Below, piece by piece: positions 45,197-56,895 of a DNA stretch of 64,000 bases. This stretch comes from Bombardia bombarda (taxonomy: Eukaryota > Ascomycota > Sordariomycetes > Sordariales > Lasiosphaeriaceae). Within the stretch, counting starts at the first letter, position 1. Each line of letters opens with the position of its first letter. Below the pieces are notes generated by a model. That model was not told the origin of the DNA. It was given only the letters and a program-made list of their open reading frames with translations, and did no database searches. Location: positions 9,199,001 to 9,263,000 of the forward strand of contig JAULSR010000001.1 of the NCBI GenBank assembly GCA_030512295.1, in the 5' to 3' direction. A program made the translations under genes and the position numbers.

Positions 45197-47116
45197 TGGC
45201 GAGCCATTGGTACGGCATGTTTTCGTTATTGGCAACATGGCGAGATTGTCTGGGGTGTGTTGAGAGAATCGACTAATGAGCAATTATGACGACAAATATC
45301 ATTTCTTGTGTGGGCGCCCAAAACATCTTGTATTCTAATACACGATCCTAATACATGTCGGCGGCTATCTTTATTCATTTGTCAGTATCATCGTCGACGG
45401 CGGTGTCCAATGGCCACTACTTTCCCACTTCTCATATGGTCAACCACTCGTGCTGGTGCTGGTGGAGATTACATGTTCTTTTTGGAGGTCTTGCGGAGTG
45501 TCAGCTAACCAGTCACACTAATCGAAGTCGGGACTTGTTGTTGAAAATATGATATAATCACCAGCGGGAGGTGGTAAGGTGTCAAGCGAGGCTGGTGGGA
45601 GGCTGTCGGGGGAAAGAAAGCCAGGGCGTTGGGCAAAGGAAGATGTTCCGTCTTGTTGGTTGTTGAGAGACAGCAGCAGCCCAGAGAAGGTAAAGGCCTA
45701 AATTAGACGTGATCAGGAGGATCGAAGGGATTTGAGTGAACGGAATGGAAGAAATGGAAGAAATGGAAAGAACGGTCGGACTAGTGTTCGGGAAAGTGTT
45801 CGGGCAAGTGCTCTCCGAGTTTGGGGGGACTTTTGGAAAAGGGAATGGAAGGAACTGCCTGCAGTCTGCCAAGGAAGGAACCACCGTCCGTCGATATCCA
45901 TCCAATCCACTCTGCAATCACCGCGTCCCAGACGGTCGGAACCGAGATGGATGTTCCATCAGAATTTATGATACATTTACCTTCCACCCGCACCACACAT
46001 ATTATACACAGAGCCTTCTAGTGTCCCTTCCCATAGGACCTGCATCCTTGCACGCTCCCGCCCAACGATACCACCGTCTGTCCAAATAGTGCCCTCTCCC
46101 GAGGCCAGACGTTCAAGGTGCCTCACTACCTGCCCACACTCACTGATCGTGTGTAGAAAGACGCTGGCGAGACACCCGGGTCCACGGGTAGATGGTTCGT
46201 TCACCATGTAGGAATCTAGAAAATATGAGACGAGGACCGATACTCTTCTACCCGTCCCAACAAGGTCTGGACATGCCACTTCGATCACCTAGCAACAGTG
46301 ACCACAGTCAAATCCCGGACTCGTCTCCGTGGAAAGGGAAAGGGAAGGCGTTGGTTGCCAAGACTCTGTCTCATGGGGCTACAACAAGCTCGCGCGCCCG
46401 GGGGCCACACGGGAGCGTCCCGACCCTGGTGCGTGGATCCAGTCAACATGGTGTAGTACCGCTATTGACGTGACATGCCCAGGCTTTTTATCTTGATGGT
46501 ATGGGCCTTTTGTCGGCTCTCCCGTCTTCCAACGGTATCCCACCAAGTCCTGAAAGAAAACTTTGATTTGAATTTAGGCTCAGAGTCCGTAATATGGAAG
46601 CTGCTATATTCCGCCCCCAAATGGCTTACCTACGCCTGTGAAACATCCACGGGTACGGTACGACGTACGAATGCGGATATACAACCATCAACTATTTAAA
46701 TAGTTTGATAATGCCACTCGAAACAATATTTTGATACGTGCCAGCAAGTATGGGCCAAATACAACCTCTTCATTTCGTGTGTGTTCACGTGAGGTCCATC
46801 TCAAAGCTCTGCCATTTGAGCTCTCCCGAGCGTTGATATAAATAATCAGTAAGGTACCTTTGTCCAACCCTAACCCTATTGCTGGGAATCCACGAGCACG
46901 CAACCAACCCCTGACAACACGCTGCAGGGGACAATTATTAGCGCGAGATGGCCCAACGAGATCCGCCCCGAACCTCGACTGGGCGATCGTTATAGGTGGG
47001 ATACGGGAAGACCTTCTCGAAATCGCGAACCCGGGCAATTCTCATTTTCACGCCAATTTTTTCAGAAATTCAGACATCTGACTTCGCATTTCTCCAATCC
47101 AATTCCCAATCCCACA
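45197..47116. other. Intergenic region of 1.9 kb
   Basis: No gene is recognised. ORFs at 45582-46089 on both strands overlap and have no motif. The last 260 bp serve as the AIM41 upstream region and carry a telobox. Confidence 0.55.
46866..46877 (+). promoter_or_regulatory. Telobox-like element upstream of AIM41
   Basis: AACCCTAACCCT, two telomere-type repeats, lies about 240 bp upstream of the AIM41 start. In fungi such motifs bind Tbf1/TRF-like factors and are found upstream of many housekeeping genes. A regulatory role here is inference. Confidence 0.4.
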
Positions 47117-47719
47117 ATGGCAAGCAGCCTTTCAGCCCGCGTCTTCAGGACCTTGTGGCAGACACCATGTCCGAAACAGCCCAACCCGAGCTACCTGCGC
47201 GTAGTATCCCGCGCCTATTCGGCTGAAGCACCGCCACCGCCGCTCCTTGCGAAGCTGAAGGGAGATTTGAAGACAGCCATGAGGGCTAAAGACGCGACGC
47301 GTCTGGCGGTCTTGCGCTCCATACTTGCTGCGACGCTCAACGCCAGCAAGACAGCCTCGCCGATCACAACCGACATCCAACTAGTTGCCCTTCTCCGCAA
47401 AACCGGACGCCAATGCAAGGAAGCGGCCGCCGAATTCCAGGCCGCGGGACGACCAGAATTAGTAGAGAAGGAGGAGGCGCAACTACGCGTGTTGGAGGAA
47501 TATGCTGCTGGGAGCGGTGTCGAGAGTGTCAGCGAGGCACAGATTCAAGAGGCTGCCACAGCCGCTCTGGCATCGATTGCAGCAGAAAACCCCGACGCAA
47601 AAATCAATATGACTGAGGTCATGAAGCGAGTTCTTGGCCCTGGGGGTCCCCTGAATGGGAAGGATGTTGAGAAGAACGAGGTGGCCAAGATTGTGAAGGA
47701 AATGATGAACAAGGCATAG
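47117..47719 (+). CDS. AIM41: YqeY/GatB-like mitochondrial protein, AIM41 family
   Basis: Intronless, 200 aa. The N-terminus is rich in Arg, Ser and Ala and lacks acidic residues for about 35 residues (SARVFRTLWQTP... VVSRAYSAEA), as in a mitochondrial presequence. The YqeY-like domain follows: LLAKLKGDLKTAMRAKDATR LAVLRSI is its hallmark opening, then a helical region (RQCKEAAAEFQAAGRPELVE KEEAQL) and a C-terminal KINMTEVMKRVLGPGGPLNG KD segment. YqeY domains resemble the tail of the GatB amidotransferase subunit. Yeast Aim41 is mitochondrial and of unclear biochemical function. The ATG is the first in frame and supplies the targeting sequence. The gene is complete. Confidence 0.93.
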   Translation: MASSLSARVFRTLWQTPCPKQPNPSYLRVVSRAYSAEAPPPPLLAKLKGDLKTAMRAKDATRLAVLRSILAATLNASKTASPITTDIQLVALLRKTGRQCKEAAAEFQAAGRPELVEKEEAQLRVLEEYAAGSGVESVSEAQIQEAATAALASIAAENPDAKINMTEVMKRVLGPGGPLNGKDVEKNEVAKIVKEMMNKA

Positions 47720-48484
47720 TAGTGCAGCTACCGGCTGCTCTAGGTTTGTGTGGCCTCAACTAGTGTACCAATAACTTCTACCATATGGCTGCGACATTGT
47801 GAACAGCCAGTTGCACAACAGCAGCATCGCCCATCGATCCTCGAGTCAAAACGATAGCGATTTTGTACAATATAATAGACGACCGACACCCCTCTCAAAA
47901 CCCGCTTGAGATCGATCTCGTGATAGAGAAAGTGAGATTTTCAACAGGCATATTTTGAGCAGCCAATAGAAAGAACCCCATGCACGGAGTCTCCCTCCGC
48001 CGGACCAAAAGTCGAAGATGTGGCCAAAAACCCGAAGCTGGCGGGGTGGTGACCTTGTAATAATCCTAACCATCCAGTCACGTTGTCTTATCTACATGTA
48101 CTAGAACTAGTGTACCCGCACACGAACAAAGCAGAAAACGTCACGGATGGGCCCTACCCAACCTTGGCAAGTTGTGTGTCAGGCCAGGTGACGTCCTTTG
48201 GACTTTGCACCCCCTTTTCCATCCCGTTCTTCCAAGACGGGCTCAAGACATCTTTTGGTACTGTACCTACCTTACGCTTACCACGTTGCCGTCCAGTAAA
48301 TCCAATCGTGTCTTCGTATATTTTTAGTTCGCCTACAGTACCTGCACATCACGCAACTGTCTAGCCCATACCTTAGGTAGCCCCAACTTGGATGAAGAAT
48401 TGTTCAATTGAAACATACTTGCCAATCCCCCCTATTCCGACCGTCTCCAATCATCACCAGGCCCCGGGGAGGCACGGCAACGGA
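47720..48484. other. Intergenic region
   Basis: AIM41 3' UTR and upstream region of the Ser/Arg-rich ORF. No motif-bearing ORF. Confidence 0.5.
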
Positions 48485-48970
48485 ATGAGCAAAAGCACTG
48501 AGCCTACCACCATCGGCGTTGAGGACCCAATCTCCCCAGCGGGCTTACTGTCGCCCGATCCAGACGTCCAAAGAGGACGCAAGAGACGACGGGAACTTGC
48601 CAAAGTCGGCGGCACATCACAGGTACCGTCCGGCGAGTCTGCCACCTTGAGGGGCCGCTGCCGAAACCGATCAACATCGGTAGTCACCTTGTCCATCTAT
48701 TCGTCCCGCAACGCGTCTCGCAGCGGCAGAGACACGTCCCACTCACCGTCGAGAAAGCATATCCTGCGACTCATCCACGTTGTCCATCGGCGGAGCCAGA
48801 GCCCGTCTCGCTCTCGCTCGCTGAATGCCAAGGCCCCGAGCCGCCGTCGGCAGAGGACCACGAGCCGAAGTCGTAACCACCTAGACCGATCGGCCTCGGT
48901 AGCCGACATCAAGACATGGGCTCGTCCGAAGATGGCGGTTGATGACCACAAGGAACGAGGAAAAGAGTAG
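48485..48970 (+). CDS. Small Ser/Arg-rich protein of unknown function
   Basis: An intact 161-codon ORF starting at an ATG. A second in-frame ATG 93 bases upstream (48392) would extend it to 192 aa; the downstream ATG is preferred because the upstream part is proline-rich, leader-like sequence. Content: a short acidic N-terminus with PISPAGLLSPDPDVQRG, a basic GRKRRRELAKVGG block, then dense RS, SR and SRS dipeptides (RSRSLNAKAPSRRRQRTTSR SR) and an acidic end. The make-up suggests a nuclear, phosphorylated, disordered protein; this is inference. No domain is recognised. It is uninterrupted and its composition is not explained by a gene in another frame, but it is not certain to be expressed. 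Confidence 0.5.
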   Translation: MSKSTEPTTIGVEDPISPAGLLSPDPDVQRGRKRRRELAKVGGTSQVPSGESATLRGRCRNRSTSVVTLSIYSSRNASRSGRDTSHSPSRKHILRLIHVVHRRSQSPSRSRSLNAKAPSRRRQRTTSRSRNHLDRSASVADIKTWARPKMAVDDHKERGKE

Positions 48971-50541
48971 TAGTACAACAACAGAAAAGCGTTTGTCGTT
49001 TTGTCTCTCACCGCAAGTCATCCGGTCTTGTATTTTTTTTTCCTTTGGACTGCGATGTCGCTGAATGGAACCCCACGCTTGAGAATGGTAACCAATTTCA
49101 CTTTACTCAATACACTCTTAGGCTGGAGCTGAAGGCACTCAATCCCTCTGGTAGCCGCATGAAGAAGCCAAGTGAGCGAAGCTCAAAGCAAGGCAGGGTT
49201 TTGGTATGTGGGGAAAGGCTGCACAGTTACCGTGGGGCTCATCCTTGCTTGGAGCGAGGTGAGATGCGGGGGGGATGGTGGTCCCTGGTGATCGACCTTG
49301 AAGCCATAGTACTGATCACATGGGCCCTCATGGTGTTGATCAGTTCGATGCGGGGGGGCTTGACGTATAGGCTACGTATACTGGTATCTTCCAGGTTGTT
49401 TGCTGTGGCATGTCTAGTATTCCGATGAGTGAAATCTTTTTCTATTGTTCTTACCATGGGCCTGAGACATGGGGCAAACTTGAACACGGTACTTTTGTTT
49501 CCGTCCGAAAGATTCGATGCGATGGGCTGGCTTGTTTGCTTGCTTTCTGGCCTGATGGTTAGTTTGAAGGGTTCCTGGTTGCCAGAAAATACGTAAAAAA
49601 GGTGGATTGTCACTTCGGTTTGGACTTTGGTTCAAGTTTTGTCGTCGCCCTCCTATTTCAGCTTGATGCATGTACTTCTGTTCAGTACTCTGGGACCTGT
49701 GGGACACCTTATAATAAAACATGATAGCATTTTAGAACCCCTCTTGCAGGTCCAGACAGGCCTGGAACGCCTAAAACACCTATAGTACCTAGGTACCTTA
49801 TATAATGACTTCCGATCATGTCCCAAGATCTCACGTATTCGTAGATGTGTACTGTATCCCGTACCTGGGTATACTTACAACACAAGTCAGGTACATGCTC
49901 CGTGTGAGAAAGGAACATCTCGGCAGGCACTTGGAAAGATTGCGCTACTTTTTGTGGCACGTGCCGGCCGCAGTCTGTGCATGGTCACGCGCCTATCGCT
50001 TCCACCTAGCCAACCGCGATAAAGCTCCCTGCCGCCGCACAGCCGCATCCATATCAGCAGGCGAAGGTACACGACATATTTCACTTATCGACAAATTCTG
50101 CCTCTCAGCTTCGGTTGACTTTGCAACTCCTAGGCAGAGTCATCCTGGGTTTTCCAGGCGATACCCGCTGCCCCCACAACATCTCAAGAGGAGGTTTCAA
50201 ATTTTAACTTTTCACTTCAAGTTTGCTCTCGTACAAGCCCTTTACAACTGTGTTTCCCTCTCCAGCTCTTTTCCTTTCCCGACTAAAACGCCCCGGACGG
50301 GTCTAACAGGTCGCCCCTCCAAGCGCACCTACAACCCCTCCACGAAACCCCCCAAACCCACCGAGCCTACCGAACCTACCTTACCTGCCACAGCTATCCT
50401 GCATCTCGAACCCCACTCTATCAACCTCTTGCAAGTCAACAACAACGCTTGCTGTGCTATGACGATAGTTGCTGCATCAATCCCTCGGGTAGTAGTCTGC
50501 ACTTCGCCAGCCGCATTTCGGGGGCAGGCGGGCTGGTAACG
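48971..50541. other. Intergenic region and SNF2-gene leader
   Basis: A + strand ORF of 244 codons (49805-50539) ends three bases before the SNF2 start codon but in another frame. It is Pro/Thr-rich near its end and has no domain. It is treated as leader sequence. Confidence 0.5.
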
Positions 50542-53500
50542 ATGGCTCCTAGCAGTCAAGCAAATGGTGAGTCTCTCGTGACCCTGCTCTGAACCTTGAG
50601 AACCCGAGTGTCTCCGATTATCCCCGACCCTCACGCCCGGTCGGGTCCTACCTCCAAAATAGCCCCGATCGACAAGCTCGATTCTGTCAAACATGCGCGA
50701 GATCTCGTGCAATGCTAACTTGCGTGCAGGCGAGGAACAAGCCAGCAGCGCGTCTGTGCAAGCCGGCGCCATGTTGTGGGACCCCAGTGTGCTCCTCAAC
50801 CCCAAAAAGACTGTTCCTGTCTCGTCTTCCAGGCCACCGCAGGTCGCAACCGGTCCAAAGGCAGCAGCAACAAACGGCTCAACCTCGTCGAACCAGATGG
50901 ATTTTCAATTCTCGACCCCAGGAAGCAATTCCATCGACCTGTCAGGTATGCGTCCCATTTGCAAGTCCCAACCTGAATGCGTAAGCTGACAGGTGTGCCC
51001 CCCTCCCAGACGACAAACCTCCAGAGAGACAGGTACACAACCAACAAACTGTGCCCATCTTCGAGAACGGTTTCGGTCGCCGTATCGACAGCCTGTATAA
51101 TGTGCAGGAGAGAATCGCCACACCCCAGCCCAAGCGTAGGAAGACACAGAATGAAAATGATACCTCGGCGTCAGATGGCGGCTTTGTCAGGGCAAGCAGC
51201 GGTATTCTCGGCGAGCATATCCGGCAACACAGAGTCGAGGGCATGTCCAGACCCCCCGTCAAGCCACTTGAGACGGTGGACTTGACCGACGGCGACACAG
51301 ACGCTGCCCTTCAGATGCCACTGAAGGACCCAGTCAGGGACGAGGAGGTTTGCTACGGCATGGTCGAAGGAGCCACGATTAACTGTCACAAGGTCCCGGC
51401 CCCAAAGCCTGGCATGATGTCGATCAACGGCAATGACTACTGGCCTCAGGTCAAGGTCGTCCTGAAGAGGCGAATGGGCGATAACACGTCTAAGATATTT
51501 GTCTACGACTATACGCGCCAGATCTTTGGCACCGTTGACGCCAAAACAGCAGCCTGTCTTGCGCCTCTCCTGGACTCTGTCCTACAAATACGAACCGATT
51601 GCAGGATCCCCATGAGACGGAAGGATGCCGGCGAGCTAGTCGGCCAGTCCATCTCGCGCGTCTATAAATTTGAGCTGATGGTTTATGGTCCTCGAAAATT
51701 CGCCAATCAGGTCGGCAAGCACCTGATCAAGTGCAAGGTGAACCTCGTCAGTCCACCACGAGTCGATGCGGGCGTAAAAGTGGTCAATCCCCTGGCCAGC
51801 GAGAGCAGAGCCTCCATCCCCGTTCCGTCCCGATACAATTCACTTGGAGACACCAATTCATACCCTCAAGCACCGCCCATGGTGCGTACAGCCGAAGAGA
51901 TTCGCTCCGAGGTCATGGGTGTCTTCGATTCTCTTCCGAAATCCGAGGATCTGCCCGAGATGGATCCGGCCGAATGCATCACGACCGAGCTACTCAAACA
52001 CCAGCGCCAGGCCCTGTACTTCATGACCAGACGAGAGATCGACAAGATTTCCGATGCAGGCGACCACGAAATCAGCTCCACGTGGCAACGCAGAAAAGAC
52101 CAACACGGCGCAAACGTCTACTACAACGTCGTCACGAACCAGTCCCAGCGAGAGCGTCCTCCGCCCGCCCTCGGCGGAATTCTAGCCGACATGATGGGCC
52201 TGGGCAAAACCCTCAGTGTGTTGTCTCTGGTGACGAAGACATTGGTTGAGGCGGAGGACTGGTCGAAGGAGGAGGTGCAGCAGCCAAGACAGCCCGAGAA
52301 GAAGCCTTCCGGCTCTTCGAGGCACTTTGAGATGCCCAGGCCTCAAAGCGTTGGCCTGACACCGCTGCGCCAAAATGGCAAAGGAACGTTGCTGATCTGC
52401 CCGTTGAGCACCGTCACAAACTGGGAGGAGCAGATGAAACAACACATCAAGCCGGGAACGCTATCGTATCATATCTACCACGGCCCCAACCGTATAAAGG
52501 ATGTGCCGCAGCTGGCGCGATTTGACCTGGTCATTACGACGTATGGGTCTGTGTCGAGTGAGCTGAATTCTCGGGCGAAGAAGAAGCGAGGGCTGCACCC
52601 CTTGGAGGAGATTGCGTGGTTTCGTATCGTTCTCGATGAAGCACACATGATTCGCGAGCAGAATACCCTGGCGTTCAAGTCAATCTGCCGACTACAGGCG
52701 AGCCGTCGCTGGGCTGTCACCGGAACGCCGATTCAGAATAAGCTGGAAGACCTTGCGTCGCTTCTTGCGTTCCTGCGCGTCAAGCCATTTGACGAGAAGA
52801 GCAAATTCCTGCAGTACATTATCACGCCGTTCAAGAACGCGGACCCGGAAATCGTGCCCAAGCTTCGTGTCATGATCGATACCATCACATTGCGGCGACT
52901 GAAGGACAAGATCAACCTCCCACCCAGAAAAGACGTAATCATCAAACTTCCCTTCAGTCCGGAAGAGCAGGCTATCTATGACTGGTTTGCAAAGTCAGCG
53001 GCGGAGAGGGTGCAAGTCCTTACCGGCCAAGGCTCGGGCCAAGACCGAATTCTTGGTGGTAAAACTATGATTCACATCCTGCGGTCCATTCTTCAGCTCC
53101 GGCTGATCTGTGCACACGGAAGAGACCTACTAAACGATGAGGATCTTGCCCAGCTTCAGGGCATGACACAGGACAACGCGATTAATATCGATGATGACGA
53201 CGGAAATGAAGACAAGCAAGTTCTTCTGGAGAGCAAAGCCTATGAGATGCTTTACCTTATGCAAGAGGCAAATAACGATAACTGCTGCAAGTGTAACCGC
53301 AAGCTAGGCTCCGTCGAGTCAGCTGATCTAGAGTCAGAGCGCCAGGAAGATATCATGGGGTACATGGCCCAGTGCTACCATATATACTGCCCGTCGTGCA
53401 TCGGATCCCTGGGCGACGAGGGATATACGTCGGGGCAAGACAGTTTTGATGATGACAGATGCAGCGTGTGCAATACTACTGACAGTGCTTCGTGCTTTGA

Positions 53501-54161
53501 GCTCCGCCGTACACGCGCTGAGCAGGAGCATGAAACCCGCTCGAGCAAGAACCCTAAGGGAGCAGCCGGCAAGGTCGTTGCCGATGAGCGATACAAAGGC
53601 CCGCATACCAAGACTCGTGCCCTTATCGAAGAGCTGCTGGGACACAAGGCGAACAGCGAGCTCAACCCCGGAGAGCCGCCGTACAAGTCTGTTGTATTCT
53701 CTGGGTGGACCTCTCACCTCGACCTGATCCAGCTCGCACTGGACAACGCCGGAATTACACACACTCGGCTGGACGGCAAGATGACGCGCAATGCGCGAAA
53801 CGCAGCAATGGATGCATTCAGGGACGACCCCAATGTGCAGGTCATTCTCGTTAGCATCATGGCGGGCGGTCTGGGCCTTAACCTGACGACCGCCAATAGC
53901 GTATATGTGATGGAGCCACAGTTCAACCCGGCTGCTGAGGCCCAGGCTGTCGATCGTGTTCATCGACTTGGCCAGAAGCGCCCGGTGCGGACGGTGCGGT
54001 ACATCATGGCGGGCAGCTTTGAGGAGAAGATGCTCCTGTTGCAGGACAAGAAGAAAAAGCTTGCCAGCCTCAGCATGGATGGTCGCGATAAGGATAAGGT
54101 TATGGACCGGACCGAGGCGGCCAGACAGCGCCTGAAGGATTTGCGCACGCTTTTCAAGTAG
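50542..54161 (+). CDS. SNF2-family helicase/translocase with RING finger (RAD5/HLTF-like)
   Basis: Nuclear ATP-driven DNA translocase, probably also a RING E3 ligase, of the RAD5/HLTF/ULS1 group active in post-replication repair and chromatin. Exons are 50542-50566, 50730-50945 and 51010-54161, giving 1130 aa. Introns are 163 nt (GTGAGT/CAG) and 64 nt (GTATGC/CAG). Order: disordered N-terminus; a domain at about residues 185-330 placed where HLTF/RAD5 carry HIRAN (VKVVLKRRMGDNTSKIFVYD region), similarity uncertain; SNF2_N with GGILADMMGLGKTLS (Walker A K480) and IVLDEAHMIRE (D623); RING at about 839-905 with CCKCNRKL, QCYHIYCPSC and DRCSVCN; helicase C with VVFSGWTSHLDLIQ, HTRLDGKMT, VSIMAGGLGLNLTTA and QAVDRVHRLGQKRPV. 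A RING between the two helicase halves is diagnostic of the RAD5/HLTF layout. Motifs are intact. Exact paralogue is undecided. Confidence 0.92.
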
Positions 54162-56895
54162 GGCGGACACGCATGGATTGGATGCGGCATTCGGTGGAAC
54201 CGGGTGGGGGGGGGGGGTTTATTGAACTTCTCTCTCTTTCTGACAACAACCCTTTAGAGTTTTGGCAGACACTGGCGTTCTGAGAGGTATGGCGAATTAT
54301 ACGGCGTGGTTGTGTCTGGTGAGCATTTGGATCGATCGATTTACGACTGGTTTACGTTTATCCTTATCTCATATACTCGGCGGTTCGCGGACAGGTGGGT
54401 GGTTTCATCTATCATTAAGGGTTGGCAATAGGACGCTCACGTTAAAGATTACTGCCATTCCTCCCTTTACACTTTCAACGATATTTTTCCTCTTTTTATC
54501 TTCAAGATTGGAACATATTACTCTGGGTGGTAGCACCGAAATATGCATAGGCACGTACAAGACACACACACACATGACTGCACGACGAGACAAGGCATGG
54601 CACTGCACAGCATGGCATAGTTGGGTGTTTTCTCATTCTTATGGGTTTATCGGTTTATCATTACTTGGAGGTTGGGAAGAATGGACGCGACACGGCTAGG
54701 TGACTGGCGAAGGGGGACGGGGTTGGGGGCGGTCATTTGTGTCAGTTACCAAGCGTTAATTTTCTCCTTTTTTTTTTCGTATCCTCCTTTTAGACATTTC
54801 CGCACACAGGCATGTCGCACGTAACTTATGACCTCGGTAGCAATAACCTCATTCTCGAATCTCTTCTTTATGGGGGCCCGGAAGGAGGAGGGAGGTGAAG
54901 GGATAGGCGAGGTAAGGGGTGGTTGACATAGGATGAAACAGTTGACTGAAGTCAAGTTGTTATTTGATCGGACTGCTGCTTTTGCGATGTCATTTAGGGA
55001 GTGCGGTTGCATTTCTTTATATTAGACAAGTGATAGAAGAGCTGACAAGTTTTATTTACTTTTTTTTTTTTTGCACTAGTTGCATAGTAGGTATTTTCGG
55101 TCTACATGATAAGTATTGTGATTTACTTGACGCTTCATTCTCATCGCCAAACTCACGAGGCAAGCAATATCAAATGGCATTTGAATGATGAACTTTACTG
55201 TCGCGTTTGTATTGGTACTTCTTGATCATTTTGGTCATTTGGTCATGTGGTCATTTTGTGTTCATTTAATGTACCTAGGTGCCTCGGTAGTGTAAATATA
55301 TCGATCGCTTTCTGCCTTGTGGCTGTACCTGTATATCTAGCTTTGGCTTACATGGAGCATGAGAGGGAGCTCACGCGAATCTTCTGATGGGAAATTCTTT
55401 AGGCCTCTCCCTTGTTACATGGCGTTCGCCTCAACATCAGATGTGGTGATGAATGTCTTACGATTGCACCTTACACCAATATTGACAGTATCTAGCTGGT
55501 CAGGTTAGAAGGTTGAAGAATGTACTGGCTGGAGACTTGAGTAAGCATCGTGGGAACGTCGAGCATATGTCATACGGCGATAACTTTGCCCACCACACTG
55601 ACTTTACGAGAAGAAAACAGCCGATACTACCATTTTAAGATGATACACGTAGTAGTCTTAACTGAGGGAGTCACACCGGTTGCAAGGTGAGTGTGAGCCA
55701 TACGGTGTATGTACGCCACCACTTACATCTACCCGATCTTGATCGTCCTTGGCCTGTGACGTACGAGGGGCTCAGGAGGGTCGACTTTCACAACCCCCGC
55801 AATGCCGAGCTTCTTGTGGCGCTGAGCCCAACCAAAACAGCAGCAGCGCGCCCGTTGTTATCCGTACTGTGTGGATTACAGTGCCTGTGGAGGACAACAT
55901 TTCGGTAAAAAAGCAAAACTCGGCTCATCTAGCTTCCATTTACCCCACGTAAACACGTGTAAACCACCTCTCGTGAATGATTGATGATAGCATTTGCTAA
56001 ACATCTTCAGATATATGTTTTAGAAAGGGCAACAGGCGGTGGGTGAGCATGAATAACAAACAGCTTGGGCAGGTGGGTATCCGTCAGCCGCCGAGGTTCT
56101 GAACATCCATTGGGTCCCTTTATGCGGAAGGAAGCCCAATCTAGTCCTGAAGTTGGGTAGGGGCGGCGAGTTGCGTATCATTCGCTAACAATGGAACGTG
56201 GACTGATGAAACGGGCCCAAGCTCTGTCTCCCTTGAACAGAGCTTCATTGTTTCCTGGCAGAGGTCAGATGCAGTCAACACCACCGGGTTCAAGCTTTCT
56301 GCCTCAGTATGAAGCATGTGGTGGGGTGGAGAATTCCCATGTTTACAGAATATTCTGGTCCTGCTTTCTGAAGTCCAACAGCCACAGTGTAAATCAGGTC
56401 TCATCACCCAGTGAAATGGGATGAATGGGCATTGAACAGGCGTAACTTTGTCGTCGGCCAAATTGGGGAGGAGGGGCAAAACAGGGCTTGACCCTCTCTT
56501 GTCGACAAGTCGCATCCGCTGGCGGGGCACAAAAGTCTGCAGGGGGCCAATGGAGGGGCGCAAAATCGACCTCGATATGCTTTGCCCCACCAACTTTACC
56601 CCTCCTTCCCTCGCCATTTCTTTTCTTCCCTCACAACCGTAATAAAGGCGACGGTGCAGGCTGTTAAAAACCAGCGAACTCTCCGCCTCCCTCCACCGCC
56701 CCCCATCCACTTATCTTGCCATTACTCTGGGGCTGGTAGCGATTAGCCAGCAGGACACCTGACCCCTGTTTGTCAGCTCCCGGATCGTTCGTCCACTACT
56801 TGAGTGAAAAAAAGTTTCTCGTCTCCTCGAGACAGACTCCCCTCCCTCCAACCAACCCATAGTAAAAGATCAGCTCATCGAGCAAATCCGGCACC
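54162..56895. other. Intergenic region of 2.7 kb between SNF2 gene and EF2
   Basis: No gene is recognised. Features include the G-run at 54206-54217, a TGGTCAT-type short repeat near 55225-55260, and a C/T-rich upstream region from about 56590 typical of a highly expressed fungal gene. ORF 56141-56710 (-) has no motif. Confidence 0.55.
54206..54217. repeat. Run of twelve G
   Basis: An uninterrupted 12-base G homopolymer 45 bases after the SNF2 stop codon. Its length in any assembly is suspect. Confidence 0.8.

Noticed and set aside
46786..46840. tRNA-like D-arm sequence on the reverse strand
   Set aside because: Contains AGCTC...AGAGC, but no anticodon stem of five pairs, no T loop and no conserved T8. 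It is an inverted repeat, not a tRNA.
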